Positions 44,951 through 56,494 of a stretch of DNA of 64,000 nt are shown here, one piece after another; within the stretch, counting starts at the first letter, position 1, and each line of letters begins with the position of its first letter. The position numbers and the translations under genes are program-made. Origin of the DNA: Hericium rajendrae (taxonomy: Eukaryota; Basidiomycota; Agaricomycetes; Russulales; Hericiaceae); assembly GCA_033439255.1 (NCBI GenBank), contig CM065880.1, positions 682,001-746,000 of the forward strand, read 5' to 3'. The notes beneath the pieces are model-generated. The model was given only the letters and a program-made list of their open reading frames with translations. It had not been told where the DNA came from and did no database searches.

Positions 44951-46537
44951 ATGGCACACGGCTGGAACGAGTCCTTGGCTTCACTCAGTCCCTTTACCTC
45001 GATCTCTGCACGCGCTTCTGTCGATATTTACGAGAGCCTCAAGGCAGAGATTATCAGTGTCGAACAGAGCCAGACCTCTCTTCAAGACCTAGTCGATGCT
45101 GCGGAGAAGATCATCAACGAGAGGTTCGCGCTCGACCCCCAGAGCATCTTTGTATGGGAACGCGGATCTGAAACGATATCCGCGGACCTGGCTGCAGTCA
45201 TGCGCGCCATGCTCGCATGCGCACACGGGTGCGGAGGCGAAGAGGGGAAGCGGTACATAGCGTCGGCCGTCGTGGCGTGCAGCCGGAACGGAGACGGGGT
45301 TGAAGGACTTGCGGCCCTCGGTACCACATGGCTAACACATCTTTTATTCACTTGTGAGTTTTATTATCTTGCTAGGAATAACATCTGACATTCACTTTCC
45401 TTAGTCAAAGCGGGCAGGAGCCATGAAAGCGAGCCTAATCAAGATTCTTCTCGCTGGGCCACACCGACTCTGGAGACTACCAGGGAAGGGGTGGACAACA
45501 GCTGGAGATCCTTTGTCAATGATGTGCGTAGATGCATTTTGGAGCAAAGATCGCTTCGTTGACCCACCATCAAGGTGATGATACGAGACGGATATCAGTG
45601 TCTTCTAACGAGGTTTCAAGATGAGTCACACCCTGCGCCGGACAAAAATATACCCACTGTTGTGCACTTGAATGCGTGTCACATACTTCCTAGGGCAATT
45701 GGTCAATTTGACACGGACCAGACATCAGACTCTGTGGGTCATCTTTCTGTTCAACCGCATACATCCCTCTTATCGGCTGTCCTTTCCTTTACATCCAGTT
45801 CAAGTCTGCCGTTACGACGTTCGACATACTCGTGAATTTCACCTGCCTTCCGGTCAAGACACTCGAGGATTTGCAAGATCACCTTGACGACACAGCAAAT
45901 GGCATGATGCTTCAAACAGATGCACACAGCGCGTTCGACAAGTTTTACTGGTGTTTGAAGAAAACGGAAGTCAGTTTCGCTGCCCTTCTATTATCTTCAT
46001 TCAACTGACAGTACATTTGAGGATCTGCAAGATCGCCTTGATGACCCGTCGAATGGCATGACACTTGAATACAATGCACACTACGGGTTCGACAAGCTTT
46101 ACTGGTGCTTGAAGAAAACAGAAGTCAGTTTCGTGGCCTTTCCATTGTCTTCATTCAACTGACAGCGCATCCAGCATGCCAACGAGTATACCACGAAAAT
46201 CTTCAGAAACAGAGGGAATCTACTCATGAAACCTGAGGGTACTCCTGTCGTTTTCAGAGACCACAGCGACGACTTCACCTCGGGCTCCACTCGTAAGCGG
46301 GAGAATCGTCCCATTTCTCTACCGGATCCGCACTACATTGCAATTCATGCCGCCATAGCCGAAATTTTGCACATGAGTGGCGCAGGCAAATTCTTCGACG
46401 AGATCTTGGACAGATACAGGGATGAGGGAAGGGAGATGCCTCCAGTGCGATGTTGGCCTGAGCTCGAACGGTTGATGGAGGAAGAACAATTGAGGGAATC
46501 TGTCATAGAGTCGTTCCGGTCGGTCAGAGTGCACTGA
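44951..46537 (+). CDS. Fungal HNH nuclease-domain protein with duplicated exon
   Basis: The start is MAHGWNESLASLSPF (44951), followed by a helical first exon with LKAEIISVEQSQTSLQDLVD and IINERFALDPQSIFVWERGS. Later exons carry the nuclease-like part. VMIRDGYQCLLTRFQDESH is the usual RDGYxC start of fungal HNH domains, and VVHLNACHILPRAIGQFD holds the first His. After another intron come FKSAVTTFDILVNFTCLPVK and NGMMLQTDAHSAFDKFYWCL, the NG...H..FD part. The exon coding this last part is followed by a tandem copy reading NGMTLEYNAHYGFDKLYWCL. The downstream exon is RIQHANEYTTKIFRNRGNLL, ending SVIESFRSVRVH at 46537. Mushroom genomes carry many such HNH proteins of unknown role. The central CxxC of some HNH domains is not evident. 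Whether both copies of the repeat are included in mRNA is unresolved. Confidence 0.68.
45858..46165 (+). repeat. 154-bp tandem duplication containing an exon and its intron
   Basis: Unit 1 (45858-46011) and unit 2 (46012-46165) align without gaps at a constant 154-bp offset. Each contains the end of an HNH exon and the 42-nt intron that follows (gtcagtttcg...caactgacag). In unit 2 an acceptor at 46020-46021 (ttgag) would define a 102-nt exon, 46022-46123, exactly 34 codons and in frame both upstream and downstream. It can therefore act as a cassette exon. Confidence 0.85.
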
Positions 46538-46906
46538 CCCCTGTATATGCTGTATTACTGGATGTTGCAAAGACAATATACCACGGTGTTCGAAACTATC
46601 CTACACACGTTGACCGCACAGCGCAGCCTCTCTGCCGCGCACGCAGCGCCACGCAATTCACAGCTATCCTGCGGAAACAGGCCACTGCGCGCAGGCACGG
46701 CCACCAGGTTCCCAATGACGAAGCAAACGCACCATTTGACTACATTCCTAGGTTCTGGAATTCTTGGGAGGAAGAATCGCATTTATGCAGCGGATCTTTT
46801 TCAGAAAGAATGACATATGTTTTGCGGAGCATCGGATGCGACTGGCGTGTCGAAGGCAGCGCGAAGAACAGATATGCAACGAAGCGCGGCGCAATTTCCT
46901 GTGCAA
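46538..46906. other. Intergenic region, HNH gene / ARO7 (convergent)
   Basis: A 369-bp interval between two 3' ends. No conserved frame or repeat is seen. Confidence 0.4.
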
Positions 46907-48017
46907 TCAGGAAGTACCGTTCGTCGGCGACGCCAACGCAGCAATCTCCTGCTCCGACAGCCCCTCGAGCCGCTGCAGTAGATAGTCCACCTGCACCACA
47001 AACCGAATGAGCACAACACACGCGCGCCGGCAACGCAGGCGGGACCGACCTCGATCTCCTTCGTCAGCGGGATGATGTAGCTCTCGTACAGATCGACGAC
47101 GCCGTCGACGTCGATCTTCGCGAGCGACGCGTCCGCGAGCGGCTCGCCGTCCGGCGCGAAGTCCTGCGCGTAGAGCGTCGCCTTCTTGCGCAGGCGCTGC
47201 AGCAGGCGGCGCTCGACCTCCGGCTTCGTGATCAGCGCCGCGAGCGCGTCGCGGTCCCCGCTGCGGATGTGCGGGACGAACGCGGCGGGGTGCGCCTGGA
47301 ACTTCGACTCGGACACGAACTTGCCTATGCCCGCGCGGCGTCAGCGTCGTGCGCAGACAGGCAGGGAGGAGGGGCGCACCGTAATGCACGCGCTTGCTGA
47401 TGGCTTGTAAGACCTCGATGTCGATCGTCGCGGCGCTGCCGTAGTTCCCGTCGTCCTCGATCTCGGCGTTGCCGGTGATGCCCTTTGTGCGCTTCACGGC
47501 GGCGAGGACGAGCGTCGCTTGGCGCGTGATGCGCGGGACGATGTGCCGCGTGTAGAAGGAGAGGATGGACGCGTTGGCATTGACGGTGTTCGGGTAGAGG
47601 ATGGTGGGGTATTTGAGCGGGGGCAGGACGGGGTCCGGGAGCTCGGAGGGCGCAGTGAAGGGGTATTCGTCGGGGCTGCAGCGCGATGAGTTGCGCTCGT
47701 CCTGGTGGCGAAGCGGGCGTCTCACCTGGTGTATCGGCGTGCTTTTGCTGTTCTCCGGGAATATGGTGAACGTTAGACAGCTGAAAGGGACATGGGTCCG
47801 TACCATGGAACGACTCTGTTTCTTTCAGGAACCACTCAAGCCAGCTCCTGTCAGGCGTCAGTTCCTTGAAGGCGCCGCGCTCGTAGATCCGGGGATTGTG
47901 GGCAAACTGTGCGCGTTCAATCAGGGAGAAGATGATGGTATCCTCGAGCCGGGTCAGGATGGATCTGATCCTGTCAAGCGACAATGGATCCTCGGAGAGC
48001 ATGTAGTTCGCCTGCAT
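46907..48017 (-). CDS. ARO7: Chorismate mutase
   Basis: This all-helical fungal chorismate mutase converts chorismate to prephenate for phenylalanine and tyrosine. The start is MQANYMLSEDPLSLDRIRSI (48017). Catalytic and family motifs are LTRLEDTIIFSLIERAQFAH (active-site Arg/Glu helix), YERGAFKELTPDRSWLEWFL, DEYPFTAPSELPDPVLPPL and NANASILSFYTRHIVPRI. After these come DDGNYGSAATIDIEVLQAIS and KRVHYGKFVSESKFQAHPAA. The effector-region helix follows: KPEVERRLLQRLRKKATLYA, then YESYIIPLTKEIEVDYLLQR. The protein ends NGTS, stop at 46907. Exons are separated by short introns, e.g. before KFVSES and before VDYLLQ. Whether the allosteric Tyr/Trp sites are intact cannot be judged without alignment. 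Confidence 0.95.
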
Positions 48018-48451
48018 GGCTATATTGGGCGGTGTGCGAGAGGTATATGTGGGCTGATTGTTGGGGACGAGCAAATTGCGCACTAGGTCCGCAACAGCTG
48101 AGCAGAACGGTCGTAGGTTGGGTCGATTAGCCCGGGCGTGGTGATGCACTTATAAAGAGGCAAATTCAAGGCCGAAAAGATAGGAAGTGTAAAGCCGAAG
48201 CCAAGGGCGCGTGAGAGCTGCTGCCTTGGTCGTCCTTGAGGCTGATCGTGTCTATATCATGAAATGCTTGCCATGACCAGATCAAGGTACACCAGTCGGG
48301 CAAGTCGGTCGTTTCAATCGTCCATGGAGATCATCGTGGTTATATCGGCAATCCAGCATCGTAAAATAGCCTCATGCAAGCTTGAGCGCCGAACTCATCT
48401 TGGGGCTGTGTTGAGCAACATCTTCGCTTCTTTCTCTCATCTCACACCTCC
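48018..48451. promoter_or_regulatory. Bidirectional promoter region, ARO7 / DHHC gene
   Basis: A 434-bp interval between divergent start codons. No specific site can be assigned. Confidence 0.35.
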
Positions 48452-49930
48452 ATGTCCTGCGCGCGGCTCGTCTTTCGTTGTTTTAGACGTCTGGAACGCT
48501 TTGGCGATAGAATCACGGGCGCCGCTGGACCCTACTTCGTTGGCCTTGCCGTCCTCCTCATAGGAGCAGGTATCATCTCTTGCTGTAAGCTTCTCTGCAT
48601 ATGTCATCTTACCTCAACTGAGCGCACATTGTTGGCACCCAGTGGACGTCGTCATACCAAATCTTCCTTGGCCGCTATTGACAGTGCCACCATGTCTGCT
48701 GATCATCCTGAATCTTGTCGTCCACTATTACCTCGTGTGCACAGTCTCCCCTGGCTTCGCCGAAGAACCGGCGCCTCAGCCAGGTAGCGGCATTCTATGG
48801 GCCACGAAGCGCGATGACAGAGGGCAGAGACCAGTTAGCGGCGTGCATTGGTCGTCAGACCTCCATATCACGAAGGCGTCTGTAGTGAAATGCTCAAAAT
48901 GCGGCCAGCCCAAGCCAGAGGTGTGTGTGTTGTCTGCGTCATGCGGCTGGTCCTGATATTGTGCTCGTTGCTTTGCCGAGAGGACGCATCATTGCCGCAT
49001 ATGCAACAAATGTGTCCTGAAATACGACCATCATTGCCCAGTATGTTCGCTTTTCTTTTCTGGCGTTATGCCATGCTGACTTGTATTGCAGTGTACGTTA
49101 TTTATGTGTACCGGGTCCAAAATGTGAAGGCTCATCCAAAGACAGGGATCAATCAATGCGTCGGGCTTCATAACGAGCGACACTTCGTCATGTTCATGTG
49201 AGACCAATCGTCCATTCCGCTGCTCTATTGTTCACTTAGAGGTTCATAGGGCATATCTCGTCATTGGAAGCTTCTGGTACTGTGCCCTCGGATGGTCATA
49301 CCTCGTCGATGCACTGGGACTCGATTTTGACGTGCGTCTGTCTTTCTTTCAGCCGTGCGTCTGCTCATCCCTGGTAACTACAGTACCAATGGCCTTACCG
49401 CGTCCCAGCTCTCGTGTACATCATCACCTACATGCTGTCCGTGGTGATGTGCCTAGCTGTATTCGTGATGCTGGCCTGGCATGTTTGGAGCATCGCGCAG
49501 GGTGAATCGTCAGTCGAGAACCATGACCACGAGCACTACCGAAAGGTCGCCGCTTCCCGCGGAGAGGTGCGTAATGCATGTTCCCTTTTCCGTCTGCGAT
49601 AATTTAGCCGTATATCCTTACAGACATTCGTAAATTCCTACGATCTGGGGTATGCTTCGAGACTTCTGCGAACAACTCCATTCTGACTCTGCTCTAGCAA
49701 ATGGAACAACCTCAAATTATTCTTCAATATCAGACCGGACGGATAGTGCGTCCCTTGCCCCTTGCTGCTGCTCGTCAACTGACATGCCCAGTCCTTGGTA
49801 TACCCTAATATTACCCCTGCGCATAATGCCCTATACCGACGGCCGTTCCTGGGCGAGACGCCCAGGCCACGACCGGCACCACGGAGTGCGACAGGGCGAG
49901 GAACTCACTGACGAGGAGAACGAGAATTGA
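48452..49930 (+). CDS. DHHC-type protein S-palmitoyltransferase
   Basis: An integral membrane enzyme that attaches palmitate to cysteines through the DHHC cysteine. The start is [18 protein letters not shown]; the first helix is [19 protein letters not shown] and the second [18 protein letters not shown]. The cysteine-rich domain is [15 protein letters not shown], then [20 protein letters not shown]. To continue with the invariant [18 protein letters not shown] the transcript must gain one T, supplied by a 1-nt micro-exon at 49092. Two further helices follow: [20 protein letters not shown] and [20 protein letters not shown]. The C-terminal part has TFVNSYDLG (TTxE/PaCCT-like region) and [20 protein letters not shown]. 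The stop is at 49930. At least eight short introns are present. Confidence 0.88.
49092..49092 (+). other. Candidate 1-nt micro-exon in the DHHC gene
   Basis: The exon ending in GACCATCATTGCCCA (D-H-H-C-P) stops at 49040. An intron at 49041-49091 (gtatgt...ttgcag) is followed by a single T and then directly by a second intron at 49093-49145 (gtacgt...agacag). Joining the T to the next exon (GG ATC AAT CAA TGC) makes the tryptophan codon of the conserved DHHCPW..N motif. Both introns are of normal size for this genome (51 and 53 nt). Confidence 0.6.
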
Positions 49931-50272
49931 TGTAGTTTGCTGGTGTGGGGACTATGGTTGTTTATCTATGCAGATATATGGACACTGCCTCAAGTGTAGT
50001 AACATTATTAGAGGTGAGTCTTGGTGTTACTGGGGTTTCTTTCCATTATACGTGATGAAATCCGCCGGGGCCATATGACCCTTTGGAAGCCATCGGTAGA
50101 CTCGTCTGCTGGTGCTTTGGAAAGTGGTTTGATATACGTCCGGCTTTCCAAGCTCGTCCTCCGGGACAGCTTTATTTCTCTGATCTCTGAATTTTCTCCA
50201 AGCATGCCCAGTGGCGACAAGCTTTGCTGACTACGTATCTTCCAACAGAATGCGATATATCCGCCATGAGGC

Positions 50273-50525
50273 TTAAGCCGAACGCGGGCCAAGAAGGTTG
50301 CTGACTTCCTTGACGCCCTCTAAAGTGCCTATCAGCTCAGAAGCTGTGCCCGCACTGTGAGCCGAGTCGGTATGGGTGAACTAACGTAGATGACGTTGTC
50401 GGGGGCAATATTGTGGCGACTCTGACTCGAAGTAAGAAGGCGGTGGAAGATCATCTTTGACCGTGAAGAGGTAGCACAAGAGGATCATCGTAGTGACGTC
50501 GATGAAAAACCTGGCTGGGCTTCTT
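50273..50525 (-). pseudogene. Possible degraded 3' end of a membrane-protein gene
   Basis: On the minus strand, one frame reads FFIDVTTMILLCYLFTVK. A different frame reads HRLLTSSQSRHNIAPDNVIY. After a plausible 51-nt intron it continues LIGTLEGVKEVSNLLGPRSA and a stop at 50273. The hydrophobic stretch followed by a PDN-IYL segment faintly recalls the C-terminal part of fungal 7TM-like DUF6534 proteins. A frameshift lies between the parts and no upstream exons could be linked. This is a weak call. Confidence 0.2.
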
Positions 50526-51242
50526 TGCATCACCTGGGCATGCCCTTATCACGGTGATCCTTTCCCTCGATGGTCCCTCGCACGTTGCAACCCTGAAATC
50601 CCCCTTCTGCTCCCGTCCGAAAGACAGCCGTTTTATTCCAGAGCAAGACCGATATTTCCGTGGACCTCGACGCTGTAGCTAAGTAGGCGAAACGCGCGGG
50701 GTGCCGTCGCATCCAAGTTGAACCTGTCGTCAAGTAGGGTCCCTTATTGGTCGATGGGTTCGGGTCCGACGATTAAATCCCATTGATCCGTTTAAAGGGC
50801 ATCCGATCATCCGTCTATTACACCCGCGGCCGTTATCGGCGATCGGTGGCAGCATCGCAATGAATTCGCAGTCCAATAGAAAAAGAGCGAACTGGCTGTA
50901 GAGTCCAGGCGTCCACGAGAACTACTGCTGTGGGGCAGGTGGGGCTTGCATGGTGCGTTGTTCGTTGAGAGGACTGGATCTTCTCCACTCAAGGTATTCT
51001 TCTCAGTTCGTGTTGAGTACGAGTGGACACCACGGACAATGGAACGAAACTGCCCCAAAGATTTGCAAAGGCTCGATTCGCTCCGCAAACGCCCCCCTGT
51101 AGTCTCGCCATCTTCCGGAAGGTCCATGTAGAAACTCGGCCTCCACGATATTTCGATATAGATGGCTCCTGCTTCTCACGAGGCCGCACGGATACTAGCG
51201 AGCTCAGGCTCGTCCAATCCTGGAGGCCTGCATTCGCAAGGA

Positions 51243-51250
51243 TATATAAA
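51243..51250 (+). promoter_or_regulatory. TATA box of THI4
   Basis: A consensus TATATAAA lies 56 bp upstream of the THI4 start codon, in otherwise GC-balanced DNA. A strong TATA element fits a highly inducible gene such as THI4. Confidence 0.6.
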
Positions 51251-51305
51251 GCCCACAGGATTATCGAAGTCCACCAGACCTCTTTGAGATCTACCAGTAA
51301 CCGCC

Positions 51306-52439
<1,134 letters not shown>

Positions 52440-52753
52440 GCGTTGTAAAAGACGAAGCGTGATAGAAACACGAAGTGTCATAGAACATGACAGGAAGAAG
52501 TGCGACCATACTTATGCATGTAGTTGTAACAAAGAATTCAACAAAGAATCTGTAGCCTGAGAAATATGTACAATTCGCATTTGCTTCAACTGAGTCTAGT
52601 CGCAGTGTCAGTTGGTGTGCCCTTCTGGCACCTCGCTTTCTACCAACTGCAGCACCCCTAAACAGGTGGCCGGGTCTTCTGTCTCGTTCTCTCCACCATC
52701 GAGGACGATAATTTCTTCATAACCTTCAACGCATCGCAGCGACCTGTGCTAAT
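52440..52753. other. Intergenic region downstream of THI4
   Basis: A 314-bp AT-rich interval between two same-strand genes, presumed THI4 terminator and promoter of the next gene. Nothing specific is seen. Confidence 0.35.
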
Positions 52754-53744
52754 ATGACCGACTATGCCAGTGGGGTGCGGACACCCTATATAGATCTGGC
52801 ACGCCGCATTTTTGAGGACCTCAGGGAGGATCCCGCCTTCCGTGGGATCTCGGCAAAAAAGTCATATTCATTCTGTCTTGATATCGCCCTGGTTGCCCTT
52901 GGTGTCAGGTGCGCATCCAAGCCAGCTGTTTTGACTACTGCTTGAATGAAGCATAGGCTTGGATTTCTGCTCGATGAGTTCACAATCCCAAATGCAGTCG
53001 ATGTATTCTTGCAGCTGCTCACGCGGTTGCGCAAGGTATGCTATCTTGCCAAACACTCCCTCCAGGTTTGGACTGAATGCATATCCTCAGAATGAACTAT
53101 GGTTTAAGTCTGTCATTCATGTCTATGAGCCGACATCGGCGCAATCGTTCTTCGTCCATGTCGGCCTCTTGAAGCGTGTAGTGCTAGACTTCGACGAAGA
53201 ACCCGTCGACGAAGAGGAATACTACCACTTTGTGGTGCTCACCAGTCCACCCGTCCTAGTGAGTCGTGTCTACAGTCGTTGTGTAAGTCTATTGAATCCT
53301 ATTTTTTTGTAGGCCCCAGTGATTCCTGGAGCAGTTCTACCGCTTCTGCGCAGCATTTCCAAAGCTGCTACCCAAACGCCAGAGCCTTCTGTCACCATCA
53401 TACAGGAGCAAACACGACAAGAAATAATCCCCCTCGCCGCCCTCTTGCTCGAATATCCCGTCGCATACGTGCCCATCTCGCCCGAGCAGTCCATCTTCCT
53501 CCCCGGCGTCCAGCTAGACGTCTACACATGCTTGGTAGGAATGCCAGGCGATGACAACGTGTCGCATCCGCTCCTCAAGTTCTCCTGCCCTGCCCTCCTC
53601 GGCAGGCAACACCTGCAATTATCGCCGCCCGCTATGCGGCTGCGGCTCGAACAGCGCTTTGAGCGGCGCATTCTAATCTTAGGGGCAGGCCACGTTCTCA
53701 CTGTGACACACCATACTGAGACCCATGACCGAGTGGGATTATGA
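52754..53744 (+). CDS. Conserved-looking hypothetical protein
   Basis: I do not recognise this protein with confidence. The start is MTDYASGVRTPYIDLARRIF (52754). An intron leads from FCLDIALVALG to LGFLLDEFTIPNAVDVFLQL and LTRLRK. A 57-nt intron then leads to NELWFKSVIHVYEPTSAQSF, followed by LDFDEEPVDEEEYYHFVVLT. A third intron precedes APVIPGAVLPLLRSISKAA. The C-terminal part looks folded: IIPLAALLLEYPVAYVPISP, EQSIFLPGVQLDVYTCLVGM, LEQRFERRILILGAGHVL. The stop is at 53744. The layout of short helical and strand blocks suggests a soluble enzyme-like or scaffold protein. No signal peptide or membrane segment is seen. Intron phases are consistent, so the gene is likely real. Confidence 0.65.
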
Positions 53745-53801
53745 ACACAGGACTTATATACAGCGCCGCAAAGATGTGTGTAACATTACATAGCCAAGAC
53801 A

Positions 53802-56228
53802 CTACTCAATATCGATGTTGACGATTTTGATGTCCTCGAGCGGTTTGTCCGCCTTGTTGACCTTGACGTTCTCGATGGCATGCACGGTCTCGAGGCCTGA
53901 CATGACGCGGCCGAAGATCGTATGCTTCTTGTCGAGCCACGGCGTCGCGTTCGTTGTGATGAAGAACTGGGAGCCGTTCGTATTGGGGCCCGCATTTGCC
54001 ATGCTGACAGTATACGGCCTATATGCAACACGGCACATTAGCTGCAGTGCAAGAAGTACGCCACAGCGGGATGTGCGCACCGATCGTGTTTGAGCTCGTC
54101 AGAGAACTCATCTTCGAACTCCCCGCCCCAAATACTCTCGCCCCCGGTGCCGTCGCCGAGCGGGTCGCCCGTCTGGATCATGAACTTCGGGATGACGCGG
54201 TGGAAAATCACGTTGTCGTAGTACCCGCTCTTGGCATGGCCGATGAAGTTCTCCACAGCCTTCGGCGCCTGCGCAGGGAATAGACGCATGTGGATGTCGC
54301 CCTCCGTTGTGTGGATCGTCGCGGAAGACGCGAGCCTTGCGATGAGCGCCTGCTGCGAGGGCGCCGCGGCCGCGATGGTCTGCTCCTCGCGCGTCGGGCG
54401 CTCGTTGAAGACGTCACGGTCGCCGAATTTGGTGTCCCTGGGGACGAGCATTCAGATTCGGCAGGCTTGGAAGAAGAGGGGAAAACATACTCAGGTTCGT
54501 TGCGCGTGAACATGTAGAAGCGTTGACGCTTGTATCCGGTGCAGAATAAGGTCGGGTCGCGAGCGCCCTTAACGGCGAGGAGGGGGTTTGCTGATGCAGC
54601 CATTGCTAGAGTGGTGAAGCCCCTCTTCGCCGGGGCGCCTTGGTACAGGCTAAGGTTCATCCATCTAACGGTTTCATCCTTGCCTAGCAGCTGCGAAACA
54701 CGGTTTGTTACAGTATTGACAACTGAGGCAACAGTTGAGTACAGAAGACGGTGGAACGAGGGAGGCGACTGACCTTTGATTCCCAGTAATGTTGGATACA
54801 AGATGAAGAAGCCGCTCTCGTCCCAGACCGCATTGATCCATGCACCGGGGATTTTGCCGTCCGGACCCGGGAGCTCAAGCTCCTTCTCGACGGCCAGCCG
54901 CCTGCCGAACTCCATGTCCTCTACCTTGTACACCGCCGTGCCGGCCTGCTGCATCTCCTGTATCGCAGCAAGCGATTCATCGTACTTGCGCGTCATCTTG
55001 CCCGAGAGGAAATTAAAGATACGAATTTGGCGGTCCGGAAGGGAGAAGGAGACGAAGGATGAGGAGTCTTGGGAGAGAGTGATGCACGTCGGCACCGATT
55101 TCGATTTTTTGAATTCGTAGAGATCGGTCTCGCTTTTGAATTGCCATAAGCCTGGCCCATTCCTCGGCAGCTCAAATGGCTCTAAGGGTTGCCAATACTC
55201 GACGAAACCTGCCTCATCTGCTGAGACGACGCAGTCGTATCTGTCGCTGTACTACGGAGGGAAAGAGTTGAAATAACGTTAATGGTAGAGGCGACGGGCG
55301 TACACTCATGAGATGGACGGGGGACCGGTGCAGATGTGTGATGGTGTGCATGGGCGTGTCGCCTCCTCGCCCGTCGTACAGACGAATGGTGCCAGAACCT
55401 TTTTCAGAGCTGAAACAAATGAGAAAAAGCACGAGTGGAGGCTATAAGCAAGTACTCACACGGCCAGCAGACCCAGGGCCTCCCCTTTGAGGTGAACCCA
55501 ACAACATGCGTTTGGGGTGAATCCCAACTTGATCATGTTGAACAAGTCTGCGGTGCTTCGCATGAGCAAGAACATCGAACATGATAAACTGGACACACAC
55601 CAAAGTTGATGATGTCGAAGATTTTTGCCGTCCCGTCCTCCGCGATGCTTGCAAACAGCTGTCCATCTGCACTTGCAGACACGCCGACGATAGGTGCGGT
55701 ATGTGCACGGTATTGTTTGACGAACTCAATGCCAACCTCTTGCTTCTTCCATATCTTGAGATGACCGTCCACTGAAGTCGTTATTAAGAAGTCGGTTCTT
55801 AACGCAGCGTCTTCTCAGATCTATATTCCTGAGGATAGACAGAGGGAAAGCACGCACGCAGTGGCGACGCAGAAATCGATTGCATCTCTGTGCATGAACG
55901 ACTTGTAATACCGATCCGCACTCGGGAGGTGTTCAAGGAACACTCTCTCATGAGGCAAGACTAACATGGACAACAATAAGCACCATGCACGGAAACCAAT
56001 CCACAGATATAACACACCTTTCCGTTTCTTTTTGACACCTCCATTCTCAACTTCGTTCTCGGGCATAGGCATCGGGCCTACATCTTCGTCGCTGTCCTCC
56101 TCATGCGTGTCATTGTGCCCCGGAGGCGGTCCCATGTCCTGGTTCCCGTCGGGTGCCGGATGAGCATCTCCCTCGCCATTGCGATCGCGTTTTCCGAGGA
56201 CGGACGTGTCTGGCTCTGTGTCGGACAT
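53802..56228 (-). CDS. WD40-repeat cyclophilin (PPWD1-type prolyl isomerase)
   Basis: A spliceosome-associated peptidyl-prolyl isomerase with N-terminal WD40 repeats and a C-terminal cyclophilin domain. The start is [20 protein letters not shown], followed by an acidic/basic leader and [22 protein letters not shown] blocks include [40 protein letters not shown] and [20 protein letters not shown]. After them come [20 protein letters not shown] and [20 protein letters not shown]. The cyclophilin part is [40 protein letters not shown] (catalytic FHRVI) and [20 protein letters not shown]. It continues FSDELKHDR..., [20 protein letters not shown] and [20 protein letters not shown]. The stop is at 53802. 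Catalytic Arg and the Q-x-G / NGSQFF residues are present, so isomerase activity is likely. Confidence 0.94.
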
Positions 56229-56494
56229 GTTGCTGCTGGTTCAGCAGCAATTTCGACGAATACACTAGTACTGAGTATCGCGCGTGTCATGTGCGGTGAC
56301 GTAATCACGCTGCCTTGATGGACTCGGAGTCGGACGCGTCGACCACGCGTGGAAACGATCTTGAACTCAACTATCATCTTCCTCGACGTGCCAGCGCTAT
56401 ACCGTCCCTAGTGTACCAGGTTGTGACCAGCCTACCTTTGAGCCGCGTTTCATTTAGCTTCAGGACTCAATCGAGCTTGAAAGTGGGGTAGGCG

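Larger units (their letters stand above)
49931..51305. other. Long intergenic region upstream of THI4
   Basis: About 1.37 kb. It contains a possible degraded minus-strand gene end (50273-50525) and the THI4 promoter. I looked for a TPP riboswitch signature (CTGAGA ... ACCTGAT type) and saw none. Confidence 0.4.

Noticed and set aside
44951-46537. HNH gene as a homing endonuclease or intron-encoded element
   Set aside because: It is a nuclear spliced gene with the features of the fungal HNH family and is not inside another gene or an intron.
50900-51300. TPP riboswitch in the THI4 leader
   Set aside because: Fungal thiamine genes may carry one, but the conserved CTGAGA and ACCTGAT-type elements are not visible upstream of THI4 or in its first intron.
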